Under the pieces are notes generated by a model that worked only from the letters and a program-made list of their open reading frames with translations, had not been told where the DNA came from and searched no databases. A stretch of DNA of 27,896 nt from a virus, in the IMG/VR virus record IMGVR_UViG_3300035698_028158, positions 1 to 27,896 of that record; one strand, given 5' to 3'. Made by a program: the position numbers and the translations under genes. Positions 8,182 through 16,695 of this stretch are shown piece by piece (the first letter of the stretch is position 1; each line of letters starts with the position of its first letter).

Positions 8182-9141
8182 CTAGATGTTTGGGAAAAAA
8201 AAATCTATACCTACTGATAATTGAGCATTGAATTTAACTCCATCTTTGGTAGTGAATTCATATTCCATATCAACATCAGGACTAACATCAATTATTTTTC
8301 TTCGAATCGTTAGTGCATCAAGTGCAGGCATAACGTCAACAAACTTACTAATATAACTTCTATCAGTGTTTCCGTCAATACTAACAATATTTGATTTGAG
8401 TTTAAGTGTGTTGAACTCACTAAATTCCAAATTATATGCATCTTGTTGTGCTTCAGCTTGTTTAGTAAGCATTGTTTCTTCACCTGAAGTCAGTAGTCTA
8501 AACATTACGGTTTTCTTACGCATTGGAATTTCTATTGAGAATTGTCCATTACCATCTGGTTGTTCAGTTACTTTCTTATATTTTAACTTTAAAAGGTCAA
8601 CTTTCTCAGGGAACAACACATTTGTCCTTGGATCAGGTACTTGAACATTATATTCTGGACCATAACTTGAACTACGAAGGAATAATATAATTGCGTTCCT
8701 ATCACCAGCAAGTAATTGGTCGGGAGTAATCCCTTTGGTTTTCACTTTTCTAGCTAATAGAATATCCAAGACAGTACCGTTTTCAATTAAAGATGGTGTA
8801 GTTAGAAGGTCTTCATCTTTTGATGTCATATATTCAACATTAACTTCAGTAATTTTATTCTGATAAAATAATCCTTTTGATGGAAGTTTAACAATTTCAT
8901 AACTCATCATTAAGTCCGGGTCAGTTTCTTGTGACATTGCGTCTTGATAGTTTTCCCGATTATATTGTGGTGGAGATGGTATTGCTTGAGGTGTTACCTC
9001 AGTAGGTGTAGTTTGTGGAATATTTGTTGGTGGTGGGACTGGTGTTTTATTAGTTCCATGTTGTTCTTTATATTTTCTTAATACTTCACCAATTGGTTCT
9101 CTCTCTGGTTGATTTTCCGGTAAATGTTGATTCTCGTCCAT
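8182..9141 (-). CDS. T4 gp26-type baseplate protein
   Basis: 319 residues. Residues 1-75 are a flexible Pro/Gln/Thr-rich leader. The domain from about 78 shows IVKLPSKGLFYQN, VNVEYMTSKDEDLLTTPSLI, ENGTVLDILLARKV, LLAGDRNAIILFLRSSSYGPEY, and near the end VKFNAQLSVGIDFFFP. The series 'LPSKG-x-x-Y ... T-x-x-D-E-x-L-L ... G-D-R-x-A-I-x-x-x-L-R-x-x-S-Y-G' is that of the T4 baseplate (gp26-like) family, which acts in baseplate hub assembly. The zero-frame stop comes three codons after a run of nine T, a -1 slippery site that would join the protein to the 52-residue ORF. A GTATTTAT box lies 39 bp upstream. Confidence 0.7.
   Translation of the reverse strand: MDENQHLPENQPEREPIGEVLRKYKEQHGTNKTPVPPPTNIPQTTPTEVTPQAIPSPPQYNRENYQDAMSQETDPDLMMSYEIVKLPSKGLFYQNKITEVNVEYMTSKDEDLLTTPSLIENGTVLDILLARKVKTKGITPDQLLAGDRNAIILFLRSSSYGPEYNVQVPDPRTNVLFPEKVDLLKLKYKKVTEQPDGNGQFSIEIPMRKKTVMFRLLTSGEETMLTKQAEAQQDAYNLEFSEFNTLKLKSNIVSIDGNTDRSYISKFVDVMPALDALTIRRKIIDVSPDVDMEYEFTTKDGVKFNAQLSVGIDFFFPNI
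8194..8203 (-). other. Candidate programmed -1 frameshift site (T9-C, heptamer T TTT TTC)
   Basis: In the zero frame the minus strand reads GAT TTT TTT TTC CCA AAC ATC TAG. After a -1 slip at T TTT TTC the ribosome reads CCC AAA CAT CTA GCG GGT GAA TAT, open through the 52-residue ORF to 8006. Both P- and A-site pairing survive the slip (TTT to TTT and TTC to TTT). No strong downstream stem was seen; only a weak CCC/GGG pairing. Confidence 0.6.
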
Positions 9142-9179
9142 AATTATTATAAAATTTTATACTTTATTATTGTTTTTTG

Positions 9180-9187
9180 ATAAATAC
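9180..9187 (-). promoter_or_regulatory. GTATTTAT late-promoter-like box before the gp26-like gene
   Basis: The minus strand reads CATAGTATTTATCAAAAAAC, 39 bp upstream of the ATG at 9141, in the divergent region shared with phoH. Confidence 0.55.
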
Positions 9188-9286
9188 TATGATTTTTATT
9201 TTAGACTCGGATTCAAGATTTTTAATTAAAGCTCGTATTATCATATATAAGCAAAGTTATTATTAAACAAATACTTTAGATAATAT

Positions 9287-10087
9287 ATGAAAAGAGATAG
9301 AGTTAAGGAAGAAAGGGAGTTTGAAGAATTGCTAACAGTTAATAGTAAGGAACAGATATTAAATATTAAAAGTATTGTTAATGAATTATTACCTAAAAAT
9401 TTAAAGGTTGCAGCAAAGAATGATAGTCAAATTAATTTAATTAAATCGATAAAAAATAATGAAATAACTATTTGTGCTGGTCCGGGAGGGACTGGTAAAA
9501 CTTTTGTGGCGATGGCAATTGCTTTGGGTTTATTAAAAAAATCAACAAATAGATATAAGAAGATTTATCTTGTTAAGTCAGTGAAAACGTTACAAGGTGA
9601 AGAAGTTGGTTTCCTGCCCGGTGATGTGAAAGAAAAGACTGACCCAATAATGTGGAGTTTCTATCTTAATATGGAAAAATTGTTGTTAGCATCTAGCATT
9701 AAGGCTTTAATTGAGAAAGATATTATTAGACCTGCACCACTTGCCTTTATAAGAGGTGCAAGTCTCGATGACTGTATAATTATTGCTGATGAAATGCAAA
9801 ATGTTAGTTTGGATAATTCAAGAACTCTTTTAACACGTATTGGAAGTAACTCTAAACTTATATTACTTGGTGATATCAATCAAATCGACATGAAGAATAA
9901 GGACGAAAGCTCACTAGAGACGCTTTTGGGACTGTTTGAAGGTGTTTCTAACATGGGAGTTATCAAGATGTCAGATGAAGATACAAACATCAGAAATCCA
10001 CTTATAAACACTATTGAAACCAAATATAAAACCTACATAGAAAAAAATAAACCTGTAAATGGTAAGAAACAAAGATTATTTGATTAA
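9287..10087 (+). CDS. phoH: PhoH-like ATPase
   Basis: 266 residues, typical size for a phage PhoH. Walker A is GPGGTGKTF (65-73), Walker B CIIIADEMQN (163-172), and LILLGDINQID (191-201) matches the conserved PhoH segment. IYLVKSVKTLQGEEVGFLPG and FIRGASLDDC, also typical of PhoH, lie between them. PhoH proteins are P-loop ATPases related to helicase domains; their role in phage growth is not settled. This is the first gene of the plus-strand cluster, divergent from the gp26-like gene. Its upstream region has only an imperfect box (GTATTATC near 9235). The stop overlaps the next ATG (TAATG). Confidence 0.93.
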   Translation: MKRDRVKEEREFEELLTVNSKEQILNIKSIVNELLPKNLKVAAKNDSQINLIKSIKNNEITICAGPGGTGKTFVAMAIALGLLKKSTNRYKKIYLVKSVKTLQGEEVGFLPGDVKEKTDPIMWSFYLNMEKLLLASSIKALIEKDIIRPAPLAFIRGASLDDCIIIADEMQNVSLDNSRTLLTRIGSNSKLILLGDINQIDMKNKDESSLETLLGLFEGVSNMGVIKMSDEDTNIRNPLINTIETKYKTYIEKNKPVNGKKQRLFD

Positions 10088-10368
10088 TGGAAACTAAAAT
10101 ATTAGTGTTATATATTGGTGTTCAAGGTATTCGGGGTGAAGATATTCCTGATTTTGTTCGTAAAATAACAGAGAGGCTTGCTCCCTCATCAATAGAAGGT
10201 GAGATTATTGCAATTCCAACACAAAGTTCTGAAACAAGGATTGAATGTATTAATCCAAAATATGTCACAGATGCAGCCTTAATTAAAGAACATACTGAGA
10301 TGATGAAAAAATTACAAGAAAATCTCCAAAATCAGTTGGAGCAGTTAAAAAAAGAAGATAATGAGTAA
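10087..10368 (+). CDS. Small unknown protein next to phoH
   Basis: 93 residues. A short beta-type start (KILVLYIGVQGI), an Ile-rich middle (EGEIIAIPTQSSETRIECIN) and a C-terminal coiled-coil-like helix rich in Gln, Glu and Lys (residues 65-93). Translationally coupled to phoH by TAATG, and its end overlaps the next gene by 8 bp. Family not recognised. Confidence 0.7.
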   Translation: METKILVLYIGVQGIRGEDIPDFVRKITERLAPSSIEGEIIAIPTQSSETRIECINPKYVTDAALIKEHTEMMKKLQENLQNQLEQLKKEDNE

Positions 10369-11095
10369 AAAAAGAGTAGGCATAGATATTAATGAGGTTT
10401 TGAGAGCCAGATGGTTACAAGCCGATAGATTCTATGCACAAGAATTCGGTGAAGAAGGTATTCCTGATGAGGAATATGTTTATGATATATGGAATGATTA
10501 TGAGTGGAAAGATACCATAGAAGTTCTTAAAGAATTAAAAGAACCATCTGAAATATTGGAAAACATTAACCCCGTCCACTATCAAGTTGATAAGGATGGT
10601 AAAAGTGATGCCGATGCATTTTTATTTAAACCAGAAGAGAAACTTAAATTAAGTGCACGTCAGATGTATAATAGGTTTATGTATGAGGATTTTTTATTTG
10701 AAATTCATGGTGCTGCACCTAAACTTTATCCTCAGTTGGATTTGGATGTAAATAATTTCTTACTGAAATATGAAAATATTGTGGATTTCACGGTAATGTC
10801 AGTGGAGAATAAGTTTAGTATCCCACCAACACTATTTTTCTTAAGTAAGATTCAAGCAAGATTTAAAGATTATAAATTTGTTGATACCGCATTGGATATG
10901 TGGAAACATGTTGATGTGCTTATCACAACAAACCCTACAATATTAAAAGCTGGTGTGCCTTGGGGTAAGAAGTTGATTAAACTAAAACGTCCATATAATA
11001 TTGATTTAATTACTGGTTCAATGGAAGCAATGCAAGTCGTTGACTTAATGGAAAATAAGAAATTTCAAAAAATAATTAAATATAAAAGCAAGTAA
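10361..11095 (+). CDS. HAD-like hydrolase domain protein, possibly nucleotidase-related
   Basis: 244 residues. It starts KKRVGIDINEVLRARW, a HAD motif I position in which the second Asp of D-x-D is Asn (D9, N11). Later HVDVLITTNPTILKAGVPWG with KKLIKLKRPYN resembles the end of phage 5'-nucleotidase-like HAD proteins, with a Lys in the motif III region. The middle (about 60-140) is helical and carries no known motif. Loss of the second motif I Asp suggests weak, altered or absent phosphatase activity. It sits in a coupled run of genes between phoH and two glycosyltransferases. The assignment rests on the ends of the protein. Confidence 0.55.
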   Translation: MSKKRVGIDINEVLRARWLQADRFYAQEFGEEGIPDEEYVYDIWNDYEWKDTIEVLKELKEPSEILENINPVHYQVDKDGKSDADAFLFKPEEKLKLSARQMYNRFMYEDFLFEIHGAAPKLYPQLDLDVNNFLLKYENIVDFTVMSVENKFSIPPTLFFLSKIQARFKDYKFVDTALDMWKHVDVLITTNPTILKAGVPWGKKLIKLKRPYNIDLITGSMEAMQVVDLMENKKFQKIIKYKSK

Positions 11096-11096
11096 A

Positions 11097-12266
11097 ATGA
11101 GTGAAGAACTACAAAAATCAGCAGAAGAAGCTGAATTAGAAAAGATTGAAAAGATTAAAACTAGTCTTGAGAAATTAACGAATAAGACATCTAATTTCTT
11201 ATTTGTTATACCTGAATCACAAAGTCCTGTTGCAAGTGTATATGAATTATATTTTCATGCTACAGTTGTGAAAAATATGGGATACACAGTTAAAATAATG
11301 GTTGAAAAAGGCGATTACGAAGTACCGACATGGATTGAAAAAGAACTTACTGATCATGAGCACGTTTTTATGTCAGACCCTAAATTAACTGTTGGTCCTG
11401 AAGATATAATGGTTATTCCAGAAGTTTTCTCCAATATAATGGAACAAACTAAGAATCTACCATGTATGAGAATTGGTTTATTACAGTCTGTTGATTATAT
11501 GATGAACTCACTTATTCCCGGTACTGATTGGAGAGGGTTTGGAATTGAAGATGTTATTACGACATCACAAACCCTTAAAGAATGGCTCGACCTATTCTAC
11601 GCTGACTCTCAATTTGATGTGAAAACATATGAAATTGGAATTCCCGATTATTTCGAGAAATCGAAAGTTCCACAAAAACCAGTTATTTCGGTTATTGGTA
11701 GGAATGCAAATGAGATTTCTAAATTCGTAAAATTGTTTTATAATAAACATAAGGAATATAGTTGGGTGACATTTGACCCCATGGTGACAAAGAGCAAGCC
11801 ACCGAAACCACTGAGACGAGTAGATTTCGCCAAGAGATTGCGTGAGAATTTTGCTGCTATTTGGGTAGATAGGATTTCGAGTTTTGGAACATTTCCACTT
11901 GAATGTATGAAATCAGGTACAATTCCAATTTGTTTGAAACCAGATATCATGCCAGAGTATATGATAGTTCGTGACGAGAACGGTAAAGCTGTTGAGGCAG
12001 TTGAAGGTGCTGGAGTTTGGACTGAGAATTATTATGACCTACCCGGACTTACTGGTGAAGTTCTTGTTAAGTTCTTAGATGACAATATCAACCCAGAACT
12101 TTATAACAAGATGAGTGAGGTTGCAGCAAAATATAATCAAACCGATAGTGAAGCTAGATTAGCTAATATCTATTCCGAACTCGCAAATAAGAGAATTGGA
12201 TTATTTAATAAAGCACTTGCTGATGCAGCACCACAAGTCCAAACACCAATTATTGAAGAAAAATAA
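11097..12266 (+). CDS. Glycosyltransferase, GT-B (GT4-like)
   Basis: 389 residues. After a charged helix (1-30), the N-terminal Rossmann-like half reads NFLFVIPESQSPVASVYELY, VVKNMGYTVKIMVEKGDY and EDIMVIPEVF. The C-terminal half includes PVISVIGRNANEISKFVKLF, FAAIWVDRISSFGTFPLECM and KSGTIPICLKPDIMPEYM, the last two matching the donor-binding 'E-x-x-x-x-G-x-P' region of GT4-type enzymes. It would move a sugar from a nucleotide donor to an unknown acceptor in the host cytoplasm. It begins 1 bp after the HAD-like gene. Confidence 0.72.
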   Translation: MSEELQKSAEEAELEKIEKIKTSLEKLTNKTSNFLFVIPESQSPVASVYELYFHATVVKNMGYTVKIMVEKGDYEVPTWIEKELTDHEHVFMSDPKLTVGPEDIMVIPEVFSNIMEQTKNLPCMRIGLLQSVDYMMNSLIPGTDWRGFGIEDVITTSQTLKEWLDLFYADSQFDVKTYEIGIPDYFEKSKVPQKPVISVIGRNANEISKFVKLFYNKHKEYSWVTFDPMVTKSKPPKPLRRVDFAKRLRENFAAIWVDRISSFGTFPLECMKSGTIPICLKPDIMPEYMIVRDENGKAVEAVEGAGVWTENYYDLPGLTGEVLVKFLDDNINPELYNKMSEVAAKYNQTDSEARLANIYSELANKRIGLFNKALADAAPQVQTPIIEEK

Positions 12267-12290
12267 TATTAAAATTAAATAGAATAAAAA

Positions 12291-13157
12291 ATGAATTTAT
12301 CAGTAATAATTCCAATACATGAATATAACGATGAGTTATCGTTATTGGTAACCCAAGCATTTGAGACAGTTGTTAAACAAGTAGAGATTACTACCCTCGA
12401 CAAAGAGGGGAAAGTTGTTGTATTACCACGTCCTCAAGTCGTTTTGGTTTTCCCGTCAGACCTTAATGAAGCCATTGTAGGTTTCAAAGACTCAATGATT
12501 CGCAAGTATAGTACAAGTGGAATCACCGACCAAAGTTTTGTTATGATTCAAAACGATGGAGTAACCGATTATCAATCACAAGTAAATCTTGCTGTTGAAA
12601 ACATAACTACCGATTATTTCTCGGTACTTGAATTTGATGATGAATATGGAAATTCATATTTTAGGAACGTACAGAAATATGTTGATGCTTTTCCTAAAAT
12701 TGATGTGTTCTTAACTATGATGATTGAAGTTAATGAAAATAATGAAGGTATTAAACAAACAAATGAGACTGTTTGGGCACAACAATTTGTTGGGGGAAAT
12801 GGTGAGATGGGCTATTTAAACGCCAACGCACTAAAACAATATACAGACTTTAAATTAAGTGGTGCAGTCATTAAGAAGTCGGAATTCCAAAATTTAGGGG
12901 GATATAAATCAAACATTAAATTGACCTTCATGTATGAATTTTTGCTTAGAGCATTAAATAATGCAGCAGTGGTTTTTAGTATACCTAAAATAGGTTATAA
13001 ACATTTTGCAACACGTGAAGGTAGTTTATTTAATGATTATTTAACAACAATGCCCGTTGAAGAAAGAAAGTTCTGGTTCGAGACAGCGACAAAAGAATCG
13101 AATTTTATGAATGATAGACCAATTGACGCATCAAAATTTCAAAAAGTTGTGCAATAA
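12291..13157 (+). CDS. Glycosyltransferase, GT-A (GT2-like)
   Basis: 288 residues. The N-terminus MNLSVIIPIHEYNDELSLLV is the classic first strand of GT2 enzymes. FSVLEFDDEYGNSYF (111-125) holds the DxD-like metal-binding site (D116, D117), and SGAVIKKSEFQNLGGYKSNI is the usual region after the acceptor site. An insertion of about 40 residues after the first helix is unusual. No ATG overlap with neighbours; 24 bp separate it from the GT-B gene. Together with that gene and the partial transferase at 1-549 it suggests glycan modification of a virion or host component; the target is unknown. Confidence 0.75.
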   Translation: MNLSVIIPIHEYNDELSLLVTQAFETVVKQVEITTLDKEGKVVVLPRPQVVLVFPSDLNEAIVGFKDSMIRKYSTSGITDQSFVMIQNDGVTDYQSQVNLAVENITTDYFSVLEFDDEYGNSYFRNVQKYVDAFPKIDVFLTMMIEVNENNEGIKQTNETVWAQQFVGGNGEMGYLNANALKQYTDFKLSGAVIKKSEFQNLGGYKSNIKLTFMYEFLLRALNNAAVVFSIPKIGYKHFATREGSLFNDYLTTMPVEERKFWFETATKESNFMNDRPIDASKFQKVVQ

Positions 13158-13184
13158 TAACTTGAAGTTTTGATTAAATATTAA

Positions 13185-14054
13185 ATGGCAAAGAAAATAC
13201 AAGGTTTACGATATTTTGAAGAACGAGAAGAAAAAGCAGTTATAGAGTATATTTTATCCGACTCATTAGAAGAAAAAAATAGAATCTATAACGAAATTCT
13301 TCTCAAACCTTTCAATATAATGAAAGAAACAATCCTAAGACGCTATCCCATTCATATTGGTAATTATGATATGAATGAGGTAGAGTCTAACGCTCTAGTA
13401 CACTTGGTTGACCATATGGTGAAATACAGACCATTTATTATCGAACGTAAAGCTGATGATGCTGAGAAGTGGAATAGATTAGGTGAAGCACATAGATTTA
13501 TTTATGAAGTCGATGCTGAAGTCGATTTATATAAATTGAGTGAACTTGATGATGATTACACATATAGAATGTTTGCTGCTAAAGCATATAGTTATTGTCA
13601 GACAATTATTAGAAATTATTATAAAGATCATAGTAAGAAAAGTTATACTGAAAAGAAAACTAATTTATGTTTTGATGATTTTGCTGATGAAATTAATGAA
13701 AGAAATGATCTCACTTACGAGATGGAGTTAGAAAATCAACATCAACTCGAAAAATTAATTAATAGTGTTGTAAAAAAAATTGATTTCAAAATCGATAATG
13801 ACCCAAATATAAAGAAGAACGAAATCATTGTTGGTGATGCCATTGCAAACGTATTAAAAAATTGGCAGGTGTTATTTATGGAAGATAGTCCTGATGGAAA
13901 ATATAATAAAAGAGTGACCAATAAGTTTGCTAAAAACAAGATTTTATTGTTTTTAAAAGAACAGACTGGTCTGAGTACTAAAGAAATACGTATTGGAATT
14001 AAACCATTTAAGGAGATATATTTCATCGAGAAGATTGATTACATGGAGGATTAA
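13185..14054 (+). CDS. Sigma factor-like protein, T4 gp55 type (late transcription)
   Basis: 289 residues. Residues about 40-152 resemble sigma region 2: ILLKPFNIMKETILRRYPIH, DMNEVESNALVHLVDHMVKY, then AAKAYSYCQTIIRNYYKDHSKK, which parallels the 'AfaY ... I-x-R-N-x-x-x-D-x-x-K-K' helix of phage late sigma factors. The C-terminus (about 250-289) has a possible helix-turn-helix, EQTGLSTKEIRIGIKPF. It is longer than T4 gp55 (about 185 residues). Inference: it recruits host RNA polymerase to the GTATTTAT boxes seen upstream of structural genes here. Its stop overlaps the next ATG (TAATG). Confidence 0.6.
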   Translation: MAKKIQGLRYFEEREEKAVIEYILSDSLEEKNRIYNEILLKPFNIMKETILRRYPIHIGNYDMNEVESNALVHLVDHMVKYRPFIIERKADDAEKWNRLGEAHRFIYEVDAEVDLYKLSELDDDYTYRMFAAKAYSYCQTIIRNYYKDHSKKSYTEKKTNLCFDDFADEINERNDLTYEMELENQHQLEKLINSVVKKIDFKIDNDPNIKKNEIIVGDAIANVLKNWQVLFMEDSPDGKYNKRVTNKFAKNKILLFLKEQTGLSTKEIRIGIKPFKEIYFIEKIDYMED

Positions 14055-14548
14055 TGAAAGAAGTTTATCAAACAGTAATAAACCCCGGACATGGCAATTG
14101 CATGCAAGCAGCGATTGCCAGTCTTTTTGATAAGGAATTGGATGAAGTTCCTAATTTCATTGAACATGATGGTTATTTTCAACCATTACATAAATTTCTT
14201 TATGAAAACGGTTATGATTATCAGGGAATGTTTCACAACAAAAAGTATAGTCAGCTATGTACTCCAACTCATTTTTGTTTTAATAATAAAAAATGGCATC
14301 GTCCTGCAATTATGACACCTAAAAAATTATATAAAGAACAAGGCGTGAATGGTTTGTTTTATGCCGGAGTATTATCACCGAAATTTTTTAAATGGAGTAG
14401 CCAATCAACACACGCTGTGTTAATTGATAAAGATTATAATATAGTTTTTGACCCTAATCCAGCATATAAGGAAATTCTGGAATATCCATTAACTGATATT
14501 TTAGGATATAATGGAATTATTGATGTATTTTTAATAAATCCAAAATAA
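14054..14548 (+). CDS. Papain-like cysteine peptidase-fold protein
   Basis: 164 residues. GHGNCMQAAIASLFDKELDE with VPNF (12-35) places a Cys (C16) at the start of a helix as in papain-like and C39-like enzymes. STHAVLIDKDYNIVFDPNP (118-136) supplies His120 and Asp133 in the right order for a Cys-His-Asp triad. Similar 'G-N/D-C-x-x-A-x-I-A-S-L ... V-P-x-F' proteins occur as unknown phage genes. It could be a peptidase, a deamidase or an enzyme acting on a host protein; the substrate cannot be told. Translationally coupled to the sigma-like gene; a GTATTTAT box follows its stop by 4 bp. Confidence 0.6.
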   Translation: MKEVYQTVINPGHGNCMQAAIASLFDKELDEVPNFIEHDGYFQPLHKFLYENGYDYQGMFHNKKYSQLCTPTHFCFNNKKWHRPAIMTPKKLYKEQGVNGLFYAGVLSPKFFKWSSQSTHAVLIDKDYNIVFDPNPAYKEILEYPLTDILGYNGIIDVFLINPK

Positions 14549-14551
14549 ATA

Positions 14552-14559
14552 GTATTTAT
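14552..14559 (+). promoter_or_regulatory. GTATTTAT late-promoter-like box
   Basis: The plus strand reads AATAGTATTTATATATGAA, 106 bp upstream of the ATG at 14666, and would start the virion-gene run 14666-18246. Confidence 0.5.
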
Positions 14560-14665
14560 ATATGAAAAACAAGGATATTAAATAATGTGTGTTGGCTAAT
14601 ATATAATGTTGACTCATCACATGTTAATGATATAGTAAATTACAAAAAAAGAAAAATTTCATATA

Positions 14666-15091
14666 ATGAGTAGACCAAAAAGAAAAAAGATAAATCTTAA
14701 TGAAGAAAGCGTCAATAATCTCTTTCAAGAGATTTACAATGAGAACCATAACATAAAGGCACAAATCAGCAGATTATTCACTAAATGGGAAACCAGAATA
14801 AAAGAAGAGGGTAATATTGCTGCAATTGGTGACCAAGTTGTAAAACTTATCGCTGCCCAAGCAAAAAATCAAGACCAGAAAATTATGATTCTTCGTTATC
14901 TAAAAGAAGTTGTTTTTAATAAAGAGAATCATGGTGGAACGACAGTTGGTGGTGGAAGTAATCAGACTAAGGAAAGTACTGATGATGTTACTACTAACAG
15001 AAGAAATCAATTAATTGGTATTGTTGCTGATGAATTCGAGATTAAATTAACTGAACTGGAAAAAGACGATAAAAAGAAGAAGAAGAAGTAA
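14666..15091 (+). CDS. Unknown small helical phage protein
   Basis: 141 residues. A basic start (SRPKRKKINLNEESVNNLF), a helical body (QISRLFTKWETRIKEEG, QVVKLIAAQAKNQDQKIMIL), a Gly/Thr-rich linker (about 93-112) and a basic end of six Lys. The layout could suit a DNA-binding or packaging protein, but no family is recognised. It is the first gene after the GTATTTAT box at 14552, and its stop overlaps the next ATG (TAATG), so it is probably expressed with the following virion genes. Confidence 0.65.
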   Translation: MSRPKRKKINLNEESVNNLFQEIYNENHNIKAQISRLFTKWETRIKEEGNIAAIGDQVVKLIAAQAKNQDQKIMILRYLKEVVFNKENHGGTTVGGGSNQTKESTDDVTTNRRNQLIGIVADEFEIKLTELEKDDKKKKKK

Positions 15092-16425
15092 TGAGTTTGG
15101 CTGACAATAAGCGAAGTGTTTTTAACACTATTGGTGCTTATACCTCTCTAATGGAGCAAGGAGATGCTATAAGACAAACCGACTTATTCCCGTCAATTAA
15201 TAATAAGGATGATATAGTACCATTCTTACTTGACGTGTTAAAGGTTGTTGCTGGTACTGAGGCATTAAAAGAAGCAATAGGTGGTATTTTCACTAAATTA
15301 ATTGATGATGTTGAACCTAAAATGAAGGAAGCCTTAAAGAAACAATTTGTACAATCAAATGCTGACGACCCATTACCAAGTACTTTCGTAACAAATGGAA
15401 TTACTGTTCCTGTTAAAACAATTGATGTTAATGGTATTTTTAAGAATGATCCTAGTTCAGAAACAGGGAATCTAATTTATGGTTCAGTAAGTAATTTCAA
15501 TACTAAAGCACATGATGCAATATTAAATGCTAGTACTCCGATTACATTTAGTAATTTATCGATTGAATATCTTCAAACTAGTGATGAGTTCCAAATTAAA
15601 CCTTCAGGAAGTATTCCTAATGTTGGACAGTATTTCAGTGATTATATTGATGATGTTGAACTTATAGATAAAAAATTAATAATTAGTGGTGTTATGGATG
15701 AAATCTATGGCACACTCACAAAAATACAAAACAAAACTGTTGAACAAGCACATGAAGAACTAGAAGTTGAAACATTATTACGACAAGTACTTAATGATGA
15801 TGATTCATTTATAATCTTACCTCAAAAATATGATGAGATTCTAGCAAAAGCAAGGGAAAGTGTTGAAGGTGTTCTTAATTACGATATGGGTTGTGGTTTG
15901 ATGCCAGCAGAACTTAGCATGGATGATTTCAGTAGGTTCGTGTCAACAATTTCAGGGTCAACCGACCCATTTATAGTTGGAAATCAATTTGAAGATACAA
16001 TTAATCAAAGTACAAGTGGTAGTACTGAAACTCAGGAATTAACCGATGAAAACAAACAAACAATCAAGGACGGTTTCTTTCAAAAAATTATCGACATCTT
16101 TACTGTTAAATTATTAGGTGCAGTAACAACAGCACCACAAATACGAGTAATGTTTGGAATGATGAGTTCATTACAGAATGAAGGTGATGTGTTATTAGAT
16201 AAAGCCACTAATGATATGGAAAATTTCAAGACCTGCATTAAATGTATGGCAAAGGAAATTATGAAATTAGTTGGTGAGTTTATATTTGCCTTAGCAATTG
16301 GTTATCTAATTAAATTATTAAAACCAGTAATTAAGAAAGTTATTAAAGAAAAAATAGTTCAACATAGTGAGATTATTGTAAGTCTCATAACTGCATTGGA
16401 TAGAATCAAAGGAGTATTAACATAA
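15091..16425 (+). CDS. Probable virion structural protein, family not recognised
   Basis: 444 residues. The sequence is acidic and helix-rich, with a beta-type section around 90-200 (TFVTNGITVPVKTIDVNGIF, ISGVMDEIYG). Near the end, residues 391-416 (LVGEFIFALAIGYLIKLL, then a Lys-rich stretch) form a hydrophobic helix followed by positive charge, which could be a membrane segment or a buried helix. The position upstream of the OB-fold spike and its small partners suggests a baseplate or tail-tip component. Function is not inferred further. Confidence 0.6.
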   Translation: MSLADNKRSVFNTIGAYTSLMEQGDAIRQTDLFPSINNKDDIVPFLLDVLKVVAGTEALKEAIGGIFTKLIDDVEPKMKEALKKQFVQSNADDPLPSTFVTNGITVPVKTIDVNGIFKNDPSSETGNLIYGSVSNFNTKAHDAILNASTPITFSNLSIEYLQTSDEFQIKPSGSIPNVGQYFSDYIDDVELIDKKLIISGVMDEIYGTLTKIQNKTVEQAHEELEVETLLRQVLNDDDSFIILPQKYDEILAKARESVEGVLNYDMGCGLMPAELSMDDFSRFVSTISGSTDPFIVGNQFEDTINQSTSGSTETQELTDENKQTIKDGFFQKIIDIFTVKLLGAVTTAPQIRVMFGMMSSLQNEGDVLLDKATNDMENFKTCIKCMAKEIMKLVGEFIFALAIGYLIKLLKPVIKKVIKEKIVQHSEIIVSLITALDRIKGVLT

Positions 16426-16438
16426 AATAAATAATATC

Positions 16439-16663
16439 ATGATAGTAGACCAAAAAGTAAATAAACAATATAGTGGCGTTTATTTAATCGATGGATGTGT
16501 CGATGGACCCCAACTCGCAACAACATCAAAACCTAATGGTTTTAAAAGATTCGTAACTAAATTAGTTGTTGGGTGGGTATGGGTTAGCATTGAGAAATTA
16601 AAAATTAAGCAAGAAGAACTTAAACTATTGAAGGTCGAATTAAAGTCATATCAAGAAGGATAG
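16439..16663 (+). CDS. Small unknown protein in the virion gene run
   Basis: 74 residues. N-terminal QYSGVYLIDGCVDGPQLATT, a short hydrophobic stretch with Trp (VTKLVVGWVWVSIEKL) and a Lys/Glu-rich C-terminal helix. It lies 13 bp after the 444-residue gene and 32 bp before the next. No family is recognised; the coding call rests on position, size and compact spacing. Confidence 0.5.
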   Translation: MIVDQKVNKQYSGVYLIDGCVDGPQLATTSKPNGFKRFVTKLVVGWVWVSIEKLKIKQEELKLLKVELKSYQEG

Positions 16664-16695
16664 GAATTAATTCTGAAGTTTTAAAATAAATTAAT

